A stretch of 40,395 bases of DNA from assembly GCF_024220515.1 (NCBI RefSeq), contig NZ_JAMXOT010000125.1, positions 1-40,395 on the forward strand, in the 5' to 3' direction. The translations under genes and the position numbers were made by a program. Numbering within the stretch: position 1 is the stretch's first letter; each line of letters begins with the position of its first letter. The notes beneath the pieces are model-generated. The model saw only the letters and a list, made by a program, of their open reading frames with translations, was not told the DNA's origin and searched no databases. Shown here one piece after another: positions 17,452-26,418 of this stretch. This DNA comes from Oscillatoria sp. HE19RPO. GTDB taxonomy: Bacteria; Cyanobacteriota; Cyanobacteriia; Cyanobacteriales; Laspinemataceae.

Positions 17452-18588
17452 CTAGGAGAGACGCACGACAAAGGTCAGGGTGTTATGGTATTCGTTATGG
17501 AAGCGCACTTCTAATAAATAGGAGCAGTCCGGTTGGGGTTCAAACAGTTCAACGTGCAAACATCCGGCATTGGGACGAGAGGTGGTAGATTGAGCCTCAC
17601 CGCCGCGCAGTTGTAAGGTCCCACCGGAGGGCAGTTCACCCCGGACTCGCAGACATCCTAGGGATTGAGTCTCTTTTGAGGGGTCATGATTCGGTTTCCC
17701 GACAGATTCCACCCGAATGCTCAACATTCCGGCACTGGTGAGCCATTGTCGTTCGACTGGCCCTCCCGAGGCACTGACGCTTAAGGTCAGGGTCCCCATA
17801 ATTTCTCGGGCCGCCAGTAAGCAGAGGACCATTTGCTGATCCGTACTGGCCCCTTCGTAGGTGGGGGGAAAATCAACGCTTCCACTGGCCAGGGGATTGA
17901 GCGCCTCGGCACTGGATCCACGAGTTGGAGACATCGCCAGGGCCCATCCCGCTAACTGATGGAGTTGAGGACGGCGATCGGGAAATAATCCTTCTACTGC
18001 ACGGACTAATTTAGCGCCATCTTGTAGGGAAGATTGGATCAGAACCCGGCATTCTTCTAAAAGTTGGGTGAGCACAGTCGCCGGGAGAGTGACGGGCAAA
18101 CTCAATAAGGGCAACTGGGTCAACCAATCGAAGGCAGGAACTTTTTTCTCTTCTGGGAAATCTAAATAGTCAGGTTCGTAATCCAACAGTTCATTTTCCC
18201 AGGGAAACAGGGGGGGATGATGTTGAATTTCAGTTTCCAGTCGGCGTTTCACAAGTGTGTAAAAACGGTCTTGCACGGCAGGTATCTCTCCTGGTTTAAG
18301 TGATTGCTCTGGGTTGAGACTCACTCCCTCGTCCAGTTCGCTAAACCCTGCTTCCAAGTCACCCTCGATTGAGGGCGATCGCTCGATTGGTTCAGAATCG
18401 AGAGGGTCTAAGTTATTCTGAGCTAAACGGTTCGTGAAGTCTGCTCCCGGAGGTGTTTCCGGACTGGTTAGCTCTTCCATTTGCGGTATCGAGTCTGGCT
18501 CAGAGAGTTGGAACAGCCACCCGAGAATTCGCTCTTGAATAGCCTCTGAGTTGGCAAGGTTTTGAAAAACTTGCTCGTCCCTATCCAT
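17452..18588 (-). CDS. patU: PatU-like heterocyst-pattern protein
   Basis: 378 residues. Two conserved parts are separated by a Pro/Glu/Ser-rich linker (about 40-105). The N-terminal part is short (VFQNLANSEAIQERILGWLF). The C-terminal part begins near VQDRFYTLVKRRLETEIQHH and FPWENELLDYEPDY, continues with PLLSLPVTLPATVLTQLLEE and ends in beta-rich sequence. From memory this matches PatU, split in Anabaena PCC 7120 into patU5 and patU3 and single in other filamentous cyanobacteria; there PatU3 influences heterocyst spacing with HetZ. Position supports the call: it starts 11 bases after the hetZ stop, with GGGGGG six bases before its ATG. No hetR or nif gene is in the window, so in this probably non-heterocystous filament the role is more likely in filament biology generally. 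Family assignment by recollection, not alignment. Confidence 0.72.
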   Translation of the reverse strand: MDRDEQVFQNLANSEAIQERILGWLFQLSEPDSIPQMEELTSPETPPGADFTNRLAQNNLDPLDSEPIERSPSIEGDLEAGFSELDEGVSLNPEQSLKPGEIPAVQDRFYTLVKRRLETEIQHHPPLFPWENELLDYEPDYLDFPEEKKVPAFDWLTQLPLLSLPVTLPATVLTQLLEECRVLIQSSLQDGAKLVRAVEGLFPDRRPQLHQLAGWALAMSPTRGSSAEALNPLASGSVDFPPTYEGASTDQQMVLCLLAAREIMGTLTLSVSASGGPVERQWLTSAGMLSIRVESVGKPNHDPSKETQSLGCLRVRGELPSGGTLQLRGGEAQSTTSRPNAGCLHVELFEPQPDCSYLLEVRFHNEYHNTLTFVVRLS

Positions 18589-18599
18589 GTCTTACCCCC

Positions 18600-19769
18600 C
18601 TATTCATCTGTAGATGCATTATTTCCGGAATCGCGCTCGTTGCGAAGATGCCATGCGGCTTCTAATAGTCTAAACCACCGTTTTTGCACTTGGTTCACTG
18701 TACATTCTAAGAGTTTGGCAATGTCTGAATCCTTCGCGCCTTGTTGCTTTAATCGGAGTAATTTCCGTTGGGGAGCTTCTAGGCTGTCTTGAAATTGTTG
18801 CCACCGTTCCGGGGTTAACCCTAAGTTTCGCTCTAAATCGGCTTCTAACCATTCATGGACCAGTTCCCAGCGGTGAGAGAGGGCAAATCGAATCAAATGA
18901 TATTTAAAGCGCTGCTGTAAGTAATCCCGCTGCCTGGGACTCACGCCTAAAATTTCTTCGATTTCATTGGTGGGTAAATCTTGCAATCGCAAGATAAAAT
19001 AGTCCGCACAGTCGTTTTGTCCTCTCTCTTGCAGGTAAGCCAGCACTTCTTTGATGACGGTTTCGCGTAAGGAATCATCGGCAGGTTCTAGATCGCGATC
19101 GACCATCGCATTTCGCACTTGCTGCACGGAGGAGTCATTCCAGGTTTGGTCTGAGTCTAAAGAGGACCCTTCCGCAGCCTGTTCCATATCGACGGTTGTT
19201 TCTGGCGGTTGCTGTTGGGAAAAGGTTTGTGCACGCAAGATCAGCAGTTGTTGCGATCGCCCTCCCGATAGCGGAATCCGTCGTTTAGCATACCGTTCGG
19301 TAAATGCCATATATTCCGACAGTTCTAACAAGGTCGTGGGGGAAAAGGTCCCTTCCAGTTGCGCTTCTCGTCGAAACGCATTTAAGGATTCCACATAAAA
19401 TCCTTGTAGAAAATCTTCAATCAAGTTCAAGCGAGCCTGATAACTCGACTGGATTTGAGGCGGCGTGATGTAGCGATAAACCATCGCACTGAGGGTACTG
19501 TGTAATTCCACTCTCCCCCCACGCGCCCCAAAATTATAGTAAAATAGACATTGCTGTAAGCGATGTCGCGATAAGGTAACTCTCCATTTTTCTTCTTCTC
19601 CTGATGCTTTAATTCTTTGACTTTCTTGGCAAATCCGGTTAACTTCTGCCGCAATGCGATCGGCGACTTCCCGGCATTTTTGGTCAGAAGAACGGGTATT
19701 TTGCTGGAGTTCTGTAAATAGAAGTTGAAAAATATCTTCTTCCACGCTCCCCTCGATTTTTCCCATCAT
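18600..19769 (-). CDS. hetZ: HetZ / HetZ-related DNA-binding regulator
   Basis: 389 residues from ATG at 19769 (Anabaena HetZ is about 400); TTG at 19790 would add seven. The N-terminal half is helical (SRHRLQQCLFYYNFGARGGR... LIEDFLQGFYVESLNAFRRE). A variable acidic/Gln-rich linker (about 190-230) leads to a C-terminal region with two helix-turn-helix-like segments: LPTNEIEEILGVSPRQRDYL, and DSDIAKLLECTVNQVQKRW, the latter resembling sigma-factor region 4. In Anabaena HetZ acts early in heterocyst differentiation and works with HetR and PatU3; homologues occur across filamentous cyanobacteria, including ones without heterocysts. Tight linkage to patU supports the name. The promoter must lie in the short interval shared with the divergent gene at 19861. 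No clear ribosome-binding site precedes either start. Confidence 0.8.
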   Translation of the reverse strand: MMGKIEGSVEEDIFQLLFTELQQNTRSSDQKCREVADRIAAEVNRICQESQRIKASGEEEKWRVTLSRHRLQQCLFYYNFGARGGRVELHSTLSAMVYRYITPPQIQSSYQARLNLIEDFLQGFYVESLNAFRREAQLEGTFSPTTLLELSEYMAFTERYAKRRIPLSGGRSQQLLILRAQTFSQQQPPETTVDMEQAAEGSSLDSDQTWNDSSVQQVRNAMVDRDLEPADDSLRETVIKEVLAYLQERGQNDCADYFILRLQDLPTNEIEEILGVSPRQRDYLQQRFKYHLIRFALSHRWELVHEWLEADLERNLGLTPERWQQFQDSLEAPQRKLLRLKQQGAKDSDIAKLLECTVNQVQKRWFRLLEAAWHLRNERDSGNNASTDE

Positions 19770-19860
19770 GGTGGTTTTGGTAAGTATCAACCCCCTAGTC
19801 CAGCTAGGGATGACTACAGCTAAACTTAAATGGATGATAGAAAGCTCGACCTATTTAACA

Positions 19861-20355
19861 ATGAATTTAGATCGACAAGTTCAGCTTCTGATTGACAATG
19901 CACCCCAAGATGGTCAAACTCCTGGTATCGTGGCTGCGATCGCGCCAGCGTTGAAGCAACTGGCTTTGCAATTGCGCCATTCCCAGTATTATATCCTGCA
20001 AACTCTTAATCAACGGTGGATGGTGACGGCGTTACGCAATCGCGCTCAACCCGATCTGGAGAAACAGGTAATTTATGCTTTTCCTTCAGTTAAGGACGCC
20101 AGCAATGGTACTTATGCTCCCAAAGATTCACAAGCCGTCGCTGTGCCGGTCCCGGTCATTCATATTTTATTTCAGATGGTGGCAATTGATACCCTCGATA
20201 GTGTGGTTTTTTTTGAAAAGTCAGGAGATGTTTCCGCCGGTACGGAGGTCCGCCGTCAGGACCTTCAAACCTTGATTCAGGCCCAGTTACAACAGCATCT
20301 GCAACAGAAGTCCTACCCGCTGAAATCTCGCCCGGTCCCGCCGGATATTGCCTAA
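19861..20355 (+). CDS. Conserved cyanobacterial protein of unknown function, divergent from hetZ
   Basis: 164 residues from ATG at 19861 (protein begins MNLDRQVQLLIDNAPQDG). Longer in-frame starts at 19768, 19810 and 19834 would overlap the hetZ promoter region and add sequence that does not look coding. The protein is soluble, with helical and beta segments (QLRHSQYYILQTLNQRW, QPDLEKQVIYAFPSVKD, ALRNRAQ). I recall similar proteins in other cyanobacteria but know no function or domain name. It shares a divergent intergenic region of roughly 90 bases with hetZ, so the two could be co-regulated. Its place next to hetZ is the main clue to its role. Confidence 0.7.
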   Translation: MNLDRQVQLLIDNAPQDGQTPGIVAAIAPALKQLALQLRHSQYYILQTLNQRWMVTALRNRAQPDLEKQVIYAFPSVKDASNGTYAPKDSQAVAVPVPVIHILFQMVAIDTLDSVVFFEKSGDVSAGTEVRRQDLQTLIQAQLQQHLQQKSYPLKSRPVPPDIA

Positions 20356-20918
20356 TTCCGATCCGGGGGGGAGTCCCGGTTTGGTCAGGTTAGCCCTTTT
20401 GGAGGACCTCTCCCCTGAACAGTCTCAAGAAATAGCTAGAGGGCAAAGGGTTAGTCTGGCTCACCTGGGTGGTGAGGGCGATTGGTTTTGACTTCGGTCG
20501 GGTTTTCTTTCTGTTTAGCACTCTGTTAACCGGGCAACCGCTTTGTTAAATCGGTTGTCGGGTGAATCGTTCCACCGCCTTGATGGATCTATTCTACAAA
20601 ATGCTCTCGGTTCATGGGCTCAAGGGCCTGAACACTGGACCCTGGCTGGCCAACTCCCTCCTTCGTTCCTGGGTTTCGGTGCCACTGCCGCAGCAGAGGT
20701 CCCAAAATGGCGGAGGGAAATTTAGCAAGTTGATCGGCAACTTGAATGGCGATCGCCATTTCCAGAACAAGGGTTAAGCGCGATCGCATCCCATGAAAAC
20801 TAGAGCCATCGACGGCGATCGCTTCCAAACCCTCAACACCCTCAACGGACCGTTAACGGTTCATCTTCGGTGCGATTTCGCTACATGACGATCCACCCGA
20901 CCGGCTGAACGCTCATTG
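20356..20918. other. Gap between convergent genes, GC-rich part 20560-20830
   Basis: About 560 bases. A minus-strand open frame at 20589-20828 (TTG start, 79 residues) spans the GC-rich, HIP1-containing part, but lacks a ribosome-binding site and family resemblance. It could be decayed coding sequence; I do not call it a gene. Confidence 0.35.
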
Positions 20919-21890
20919 CTAATACAAGCGACTCAGTACATAATCCGCCAACTTTACCAAGGCTTGATGACATTCGCCTGGGGGCAGCCCCTCTAAGTGC
21001 TTGACCGCATCCCGAGCATGGAAAGCGGCCAATTCCCTAGCACGAGGGATACCATTGGAGTCTTTAATCAAGGCGATCGCTTCGGCTAAATCCTCCTCTT
21101 CGGCAAACTCGCGCTCTATTAAAACCTCTAAATAGGGTTTCTCTTCCAACGCATATAACGTCGGTGCCGTCAGATTGCCGCTGCTGAGGTCCGAACCCGC
21201 ATTTTTTCCTAAAACATCTGTTGAACCCGTGAAGTCTAAAATGTCATCCACAATTTGAAACGCTAGACCAATCTGGCGTCCATATTGATAGAAGTTTTCG
21301 GCTAACTCTTCATCTACCTCACTTAATATACCCGCCGCTTTAGAACTGTTGGCAATTAAGGAGGCGGTTTTATAGTAGCTTTTTTCTAGGTAAGCTTCAA
21401 TTCCTAAGCTGCTGTCATATCGATTCAGCCCTTGCTGAATCTCTCCCTCGGCTAGATTCATAATCACTTCCGAGAGCAATTTGACCACTTCTAGGTTATC
21501 TAAATTGGCTAAATACCAGCTCGATTGAGCAAACAGGAAGTCCCCAGCTAACACCGCCACACGATTGCCAAATCGACTATGAACCGTCGGCACTCCTCGG
21601 CGGAGTTCCGATTCGTCCACTACATCATCATGGACTAAGCTGGCGGTGTGGATCATTTCCGTGATTTCTGCTAATCGGCGATGACGAGGGGTGATCTCTC
21701 CATCGGGTGACAAGGCCCGCGAGAGCAACAGCACGATTGCTGGCCTCATCCGTTTTCCCTTGGCCCCAAAAAGGTACTCCGCCGCAGCGAACAAAATGGG
21801 GTGACGGGCACCAACTAGCTGTTTCAGGTTCTCGGTTAACAACCGCAGGTCTGCTTCAACCGGGGAAAATAGGGAGGTGGTTGAGGTCAT
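20919..21890 (-). CDS. sds: Solanesyl diphosphate synthase (trans-long-chain polyprenyl synthase)
   Basis: 323 residues, the usual length. It condenses isopentenyl diphosphate units onto an allylic primer to make the C45 side chain for plastoquinone-9. Both aspartate-rich motifs are intact: HDDVVDESELRRG (about residues 85-97) and FQIVDDILDF (about 210-219). GAKGKRMRPAIVLL, GDFLFAQSSW and KNAGSDLSSGNLTAPTLYAL also match the family. Small residues five and four positions before the first DDxxD allow a long product. ATG at 21890 is the natural start. It lies 1.2 kb downstream of murI on the same strand; a minus-strand hairpin with a T run at 22252-22271 probably separates the two transcripts, giving sds its own promoter in 21891-22250. 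Confidence 0.93.
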   Translation of the reverse strand: MTSTTSLFSPVEADLRLLTENLKQLVGARHPILFAAAEYLFGAKGKRMRPAIVLLLSRALSPDGEITPRHRRLAEITEMIHTASLVHDDVVDESELRRGVPTVHSRFGNRVAVLAGDFLFAQSSWYLANLDNLEVVKLLSEVIMNLAEGEIQQGLNRYDSSLGIEAYLEKSYYKTASLIANSSKAAGILSEVDEELAENFYQYGRQIGLAFQIVDDILDFTGSTDVLGKNAGSDLSSGNLTAPTLYALEEKPYLEVLIEREFAEEEDLAEAIALIKDSNGIPRARELAAFHARDAVKHLEGLPPGECHQALVKLADYVLSRLY

Positions 21891-22707
21891 GGATAGGCCG
21901 ACTCAGACGTAAAGTTACGAAATTTTACATATATTCTAAGCGAAGCCTCTCCCAATCCGACACTTTTCTCATAAAAATATCCTGAAAAGCTCATCGGACC
22001 GATGTCTTGGCCTCTTTTTAAAGAATTGTTAAATAAAGTTGCAAAAACCCTGGAAAACTTAACCCGCTTGTGTTAGGGTAAGAAGTAAGAATTTAAAGAT
22101 TCCATCCATAAGTGTAGCAACGCTACCTGATATGGTTTGCCTCCAAAGAGAGTGTTCAAGTAACAGATTGTTAACTAAGAGACTGATCTAGAGATCAGAA
22201 CTTCTCCTAGGTCACTTGGCGCTTGGGATGTAGATTAGATAATTGGATGAGAAAAAAACCCAGAGTGGGTTACTTTCAGTAAACCCAAGACGGGTGGCTT
22301 TCAGTCTGGATTTTCTTTGATGATCGCTTCTTGTGTTTCGTTCGCTCCCAGGCAGCTTGTTGCTTTGGGAAAGCAAGGAGTAGCCAGAACCCTGAAAAAC
22401 CTAGAGTGGGTTTTTCTCGGTCACCGCAAGACCGATGGTATTGGGTTTGGCATTCACCACTCCCATTCACACTGTTGCATTGCTCGGGATACCTGGGATC
22501 CATCGAAAACCTAGAACGATAGAGATCTTTTGGACGGGATGTATTTCCAGCTTTGAAGGTTACGGCTGTAACTGGAGGGGTTCGAGGAAGTCTCAATAGG
22601 TCCTCAAGATTTTAAAAGGGGTTTTCACCGAGCGACTATATGGGTCCTACAAGGCCCATGCCAGTATTTTGAAGCAAATTCTGCTTGAAAGTGCTGACAG
22701 AATTCCT
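21891..22707. other. Gap upstream of sds with a cluster of ACCC/GGGT hairpins
   Basis: About 820 bases. The sds promoter should lie in the AT-rich part before 22100. From 22257 to 22412 three related short inverted repeats occur: AACCCAGAGTGGGTT (22257-22271), ACCCAAGACGGGT (about 22283-22295) and ACCTAGAGTGGGT (about 22399-22411), two of them followed by a similar CTTTCAG tract. A minus-strand open frame at 22276-22596 crosses these repeats and looks spurious. Confidence 0.45.
22252..22271 (-). terminator. Leftward intrinsic terminator between murI and sds
   Basis: AACCCA (22257-22262), a 3-base loop and TGGGTT (22266-22271) form a short stem. On the minus strand this runs straight into T residues (complement of the A run 22252-22258). 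It would stop leftward transcription before sds. Confidence 0.5.
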
Positions 22708-22875
22708 ATGACTATTTTCGTTGACGACTCCCACGCTTTCATTTCTGGCCGTACTATGACTTACACTGATATGCCTTTGATTATTCCGGTTCTGGCAACA
22801 GGTTATTTGTTAACCATTTATTTGCTATTGAGTTTGGCAGGGCGACACGCGAGAGGGTCGAGTTCGAGACCCTGA
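22708..22875 (+). CDS. Possible single-span membrane microprotein
   Basis: 55 residues from ATG at 22708; TTG at 22669 would add 13, and ATG at 22756 would leave 39. Codon choice from 22708 to about 22850 looks like a well-expressed gene (GTT GAC GAC TCC CAC GCT TTC). A clear hydrophobic helix (PLIIPVLATGYLLTIYLLLS, about residues 22-41) is followed by a basic tail (RHARG), suggesting an inner-membrane protein with its C-terminus in the cytoplasm. I do not recognise it as any known photosystem, cytochrome b6f or NDH small subunit. No Shine-Dalgarno sequence is visible. It lies on the opposite strand between murI and sds. Confidence 0.42.
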   Translation: MTIFVDDSHAFISGRTMTYTDMPLIIPVLATGYLLTIYLLLSLAGRHARGSSSRP

Positions 22876-23119
22876 AGCGGTGTTCCTGCGGGATTCAGAT
22901 GCCGCAGAACGATTCCAGTGCAGAGCGATCGCCCTCAAGCTGAGTGGCGATCGCTTTCGACTCCCCTTAAAATAACCGGCCCTGGGGCGATCGCCTCAGC
23001 CAGACACCAAAATCTAGGAGCCAGACCCCCAAAATTGATCAACAAAGACGGCCCTAACCCACTCTACATCGGGCAAAAGGCCGCCTTAATACTCAGAGCA
23101 AATGGAAACAGCCCGTTGA

Positions 23120-24091
23120 TCAAGGTTCCACAGGCAAAGGCTGACCTTCTAACACAGGTAAACAAACCTTGGACACGACTGGAGTACATCCGAGTAAATG
23201 CACCGCCCGTTGAGCAAACTCTTGAGCACAACCACTCACCGTAAATCGAGTAGGGAGTGCCGGACGAGTCTCGCGCAACCCTAACATCTCCAACTCCCGA
23301 GCCGCCGCTGCCACCACATGAACAGCCGGATCCACCAACTGGACCGAACTCGGCAAAATACTCTTGAAAACTGGAGCTAAAAGGGGATAGTGAGTACAGC
23401 CATAAACCAACGTATCGATTTGCTGCTCTTGTAGAGGAGCCAAATATTCCCTTGCCACCTCCATCGTGTAAGGGTCATTAATTAGGTTGCCTTCAATTAA
23501 AGGGACAAACTCCGGACAACCCACTTGCCAAACCCGCGACTCTGCATTCATTTCTTGAATCGCCCGCCGATATGCATTGCTAGCCGCGGTTGCCGGGGTC
23601 GCAATCACCCCAATGCGGCGACCTTGACTCACTGCCGCCCGAGCGCCCGGTAAAATCACGCCCAACATCGGCACTGGAAACTCCGCTTGTACCATTTCCA
23701 GGGCCAGAGCGGAACTGGTATTGCAGGCCATAATGACCATTTTGACATTCTGGGTCATCATCCAGTAGAGAATCTCGCGCACAAATTGGACAATTTCTGC
23801 TTGAGAGCGAGTGCCATAAGGAAGACGAGCGGTATCCCCAAAATAAAGAACAGATTCCTGGGGAAGCTGGCGGTAGAGTTCTCGCAAGACAGTCAGGCCC
23901 CCCAGACCACTGTCAAAAACCCCTATTCTAGGTCGTTGGTTGTGGCCATTAGCCCCAGGGGGATAGGGGGGGGAACCCACAATGGAACTGGATAGATAGT
24001 CAGAAGAGCCAGTATTGCGGACAAACCCATCGCTTTGTCCTGGACAATCGTCATGCAAGGGACGCAGGTCAGACTCAAAAAAGTTAGACAC
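23120..24091 (-). CDS. murI: Glutamate racemase
   Basis: 323 residues. It interconverts L- and D-glutamate, supplying D-Glu for peptidoglycan. Both catalytic cysteines are present: MACNTSSA (Cys about 122) and YGCTHYPLL (Cys about 232). The N-terminal IGVFDSGLGGLTVLRE and FGDTARLPYG are typical. The domain begins only around residue 55, so the GTG start at 24091 gives a long polar N-terminal extension (MSNFFESDLRPLHDD...). GTG at 23980 is a plausible later start and would leave about 17 residues ahead of the domain. The gene follows amiC by 96 bases on the same strand, so the two wall genes are probably cotranscribed. Confidence 0.93.
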   Translation of the reverse strand: MSNFFESDLRPLHDDCPGQSDGFVRNTGSSDYLSSSIVGSPPYPPGANGHNQRPRIGVFDSGLGGLTVLRELYRQLPQESVLYFGDTARLPYGTRSQAEIVQFVREILYWMMTQNVKMVIMACNTSSALALEMVQAEFPVPMLGVILPGARAAVSQGRRIGVIATPATAASNAYRRAIQEMNAESRVWQVGCPEFVPLIEGNLINDPYTMEVAREYLAPLQEQQIDTLVYGCTHYPLLAPVFKSILPSSVQLVDPAVHVVAAAARELEMLGLRETRPALPTRFTVSGCAQEFAQRAVHLLGCTPVVSKVCLPVLEGQPLPVEP

Positions 24092-24187
24092 GGGTGGTTG
24101 ATTTGCGAGAAGTGTATGGGTTAAAAATCAGCACTCAGCAGCCAAAATTCGGGAATTTTTCAGAAAGATTTCCGATCGAGAGGCGAA

Positions 24188-25975
24188 CTAGGGATTTTGC
24201 AGGTATTGTAGAATACCCTGGACGATCGCCTGAGCTAATTGAGTCCGGTAAGCGGCATTTGCCAGCCTTGGGGCATCTTCTGCACCCGTGACAAACCCGA
24301 CTTCCAGTAAGACCGCAGGCATGGAGGTATGGCGCAAGACGTAAAATCTCGCTTGCCGCACCCGGCGATCGCGAGCGCCAGTCCCTTGCAAGAGGCTGTT
24401 ATGAATCGTTTGAGCCAGACGCTGACCGCTGGAATAATAATAAGTCTCAATGCCGTTCACATCCGGGCGACTCATATCAATCGCATTGGCGTGAATACTG
24501 ACAAAAATATCTGCATTGACCCGGTTGGCCAGTTGAACCCGAGGGGCTAAATCGATTTCCCGGTCATCCTGACGAGTCATGACAACTTGGACGCCATTTT
24601 GTTCTAAAAGTCTCGCCACCTGGTTGGAAATGTCCATGACGACTCCCTTTTCTTGGAGTCCCCCAATGCCAACGGCCCCAGGGTCTCGACCGCCATGTCC
24701 AGCATCGATGACCACAACTCGTCTGCCATCTCGCGATCGCATCGGCGACGGCGCAGGATAATTCATCGGTGCCGGGGCGGTGGGAACGGAGGTCCTGGAA
24801 TTAGGGGCCGCTGCGACGTTACCCGGACGTTGTAAGGTCACCGAGAGCAATTGTGGACTGGGTTGGGTCAGGGGTCCAATCCGCACCCCGGCTGCGGGTT
24901 GGACCAGAATTGCCACGGTTTGGGGGTCTTCTTGCTGCAACTTTACCCATAAAAAAGCACCGCGATTTGTAGACTGAGGCGGTTGGACCCCATTGCCTAA
25001 CTGAGCCGAGGGAATGACGATGCGATAAGCTCCGGAAGTGCGGTCCCATTCACTGGTGTAGGTGAACGGTTGATTGGATTGGATTAAAAGTTGGGACCCA
25101 TCTTGTTGAAGTTCAATACCTTCAATGGTGACCATGCGATCGCTACTGGGATTCTGCGCCATTGCCACAGATCCGGACCCGACCCTAGGACCTTGAGGAC
25201 TGGGCAAAACCACCACGCCACCCAGGTTGCTCGCCGTGACCTGCCAATTGGAGTTAGTATCCGATAATACGAAGGTCACGCGCACTCCAGGATCTGACCC
25301 TTCCAGGGGTCGGACACTCATGCGAGCAACTCCGTGGCGATCGAACAGTTGGTCTCGTGAGCCCATGTTGGGGGAGATAGTGGCCCCGGGGATATCGACA
25401 TATAAAGAGCGATCGCTATTCCGCTCCATTTTGACTTGAGGCTGCCCCCCTCGGGTCCGGATAAAAAATCCATCCGGCGTCACTTGAACATTTTCGATTT
25501 GAACTCCGCTGCCCGATTGAGCCGGTGACGCCGCCACCGCCGATCCACTTGATGCGGTCCCAATCCGTTGCGGTGTCGGTAAGTCAACCGTCCATTCCGT
25601 GGGAGTGATGCCCCGGAATTGCACCTGTTGCGGATCTAGGGTATAACCCGGGCTTAATTCAATCACTAATCGAGCCGTGTCTGACTCAAACTGTCCCACC
25701 CGAATCGACTCAAATCCTGGACTGCCAACGGGTTGAGTTACCGTCGATCGATCCAGAGTAGTCCCGGGCAAATCAATCACAAGGCGTGTGGGATTGGCGA
25801 TTAATTGGGCTTTCGGTTGAACCCCTCCGGCAGTCGTAAAGTGGAGTCGGTTTTGAGCCGTATCAAAACGCCAGTATTCGAGTCTAGCCGCTTGCGCGGG
25901 AGCCGATAGTAGTAACACGGCAGTTGCCGCTGGGAGTAGCCAAGAAAATATTTGCGGTTTCACCCAATTTCTCAT
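24188..25975 (-). CDS. amiC: N-acetylmuramoyl-L-alanine amidase, AMIN + Amidase_3 (AmiC type)
   Basis: 595 residues. It cleaves the amide between MurNAc and the stem peptide in septal peptidoglycan. A signal peptide (LLPAATAVLLLSAPAQA, cleavage near residue 30) directs export. One or two AMIN domains follow (about 30-130 and 155-260), known to target the enzyme to wall or septum, then a further beta-rich region and a Pro-rich linker (about 395-415). The zinc amidase domain fills about 420-590, with ligands and catalytic Glu visible: AGHGG (His about 427), LQEKGV (Glu about 442), SIHANA (His about 495) and LLEVGF (Glu about 558). In Anabaena, AmiC-type amidases drill the septal nanopore array used for cell-cell communication. 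Next to murI and near hetZ-patU, a filament-related role is likely (inference). Confidence 0.95.
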   Translation of the reverse strand: MRNWVKPQIFSWLLPAATAVLLLSAPAQAARLEYWRFDTAQNRLHFTTAGGVQPKAQLIANPTRLVIDLPGTTLDRSTVTQPVGSPGFESIRVGQFESDTARLVIELSPGYTLDPQQVQFRGITPTEWTVDLPTPQRIGTASSGSAVAASPAQSGSGVQIENVQVTPDGFFIRTRGGQPQVKMERNSDRSLYVDIPGATISPNMGSRDQLFDRHGVARMSVRPLEGSDPGVRVTFVLSDTNSNWQVTASNLGGVVVLPSPQGPRVGSGSVAMAQNPSSDRMVTIEGIELQQDGSQLLIQSNQPFTYTSEWDRTSGAYRIVIPSAQLGNGVQPPQSTNRGAFLWVKLQQEDPQTVAILVQPAAGVRIGPLTQPSPQLLSVTLQRPGNVAAAPNSRTSVPTAPAPMNYPAPSPMRSRDGRRVVVIDAGHGGRDPGAVGIGGLQEKGVVMDISNQVARLLEQNGVQVVMTRQDDREIDLAPRVQLANRVNADIFVSIHANAIDMSRPDVNGIETYYYSSGQRLAQTIHNSLLQGTGARDRRVRQARFYVLRHTSMPAVLLEVGFVTGAEDAPRLANAAYRTQLAQAIVQGILQYLQNP

Positions 25976-26418
25976 AATGAAAATGTTTTGTTTGCGGATA
26001 GTACAGCCATAGCGGTTAACAGGGGCTGGAAGAGCCCAGTTGCCATCAGCACCCTCCCACGGGTTATAAGCCTTAGTTTATTAACATAATCTTAAGACTG
26101 GCTTGAACGATATCATGTTCTCATCGGGAAAAGTGGAAGTTTTGTCCCCATCAAGCGTAACCTACCCTTTTTTCAGATTTTTTTTAAGACCTTGCTGAGG
26201 GACCCGTGCCGACTCAACCTGGGCAGTTTTTCAGGGAGGCTACACTCCCATCCACTTTTTTCTTCCTGAGTTAACCCGGTTTTGACAGGGCTAGAATCCT
26301 AACTCCATCTCCTGAGTAAGTTATTATATCTAGCTGACCGGGAGATGCAAACCATTCTCATGGGTTTTCAGAATTCCTGGGGTGGAGTAAGTCTCGATTC
26401 ATTTTAAGGGGTCAATTC
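25976..26418. other. Non-coding gap upstream of amiC and of the micro-ORFs
   Basis: About 440 bases holding the leftward amiC promoter and whatever drives the rightward short ORFs. A perfect TTGACA (26282-26287) is present, but I see no acceptable -10 at 16-18 bases. AT-rich around 26080-26100. Confidence 0.35.

Noticed and set aside
17037-17588. 183-residue plus-strand frame across the TgpA-like gene and patU boundary
   Set aside because: Antisense to two genes, no recognisable features and Arg/Ser-rich.
20589-20828. 79-residue minus-strand frame between the gene at 19861 and sds
   Set aside because: TTG start without a ribosome-binding site, no family recognised. It may be decayed coding DNA, but the evidence is too thin to call a gene or pseudogene.
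22276-22596. 106-residue minus-strand frame upstream of sds
   Set aside because: It crosses the hairpin cluster, and its Arg/Ser/Cys-rich composition looks non-coding.
22850-22875. tRNA T-arm-like GGGTCGAGTTCGAGACCC
   Set aside because: The stem-loop is shifted from a true T-arm and no acceptor, D or anticodon arms can be built around it.
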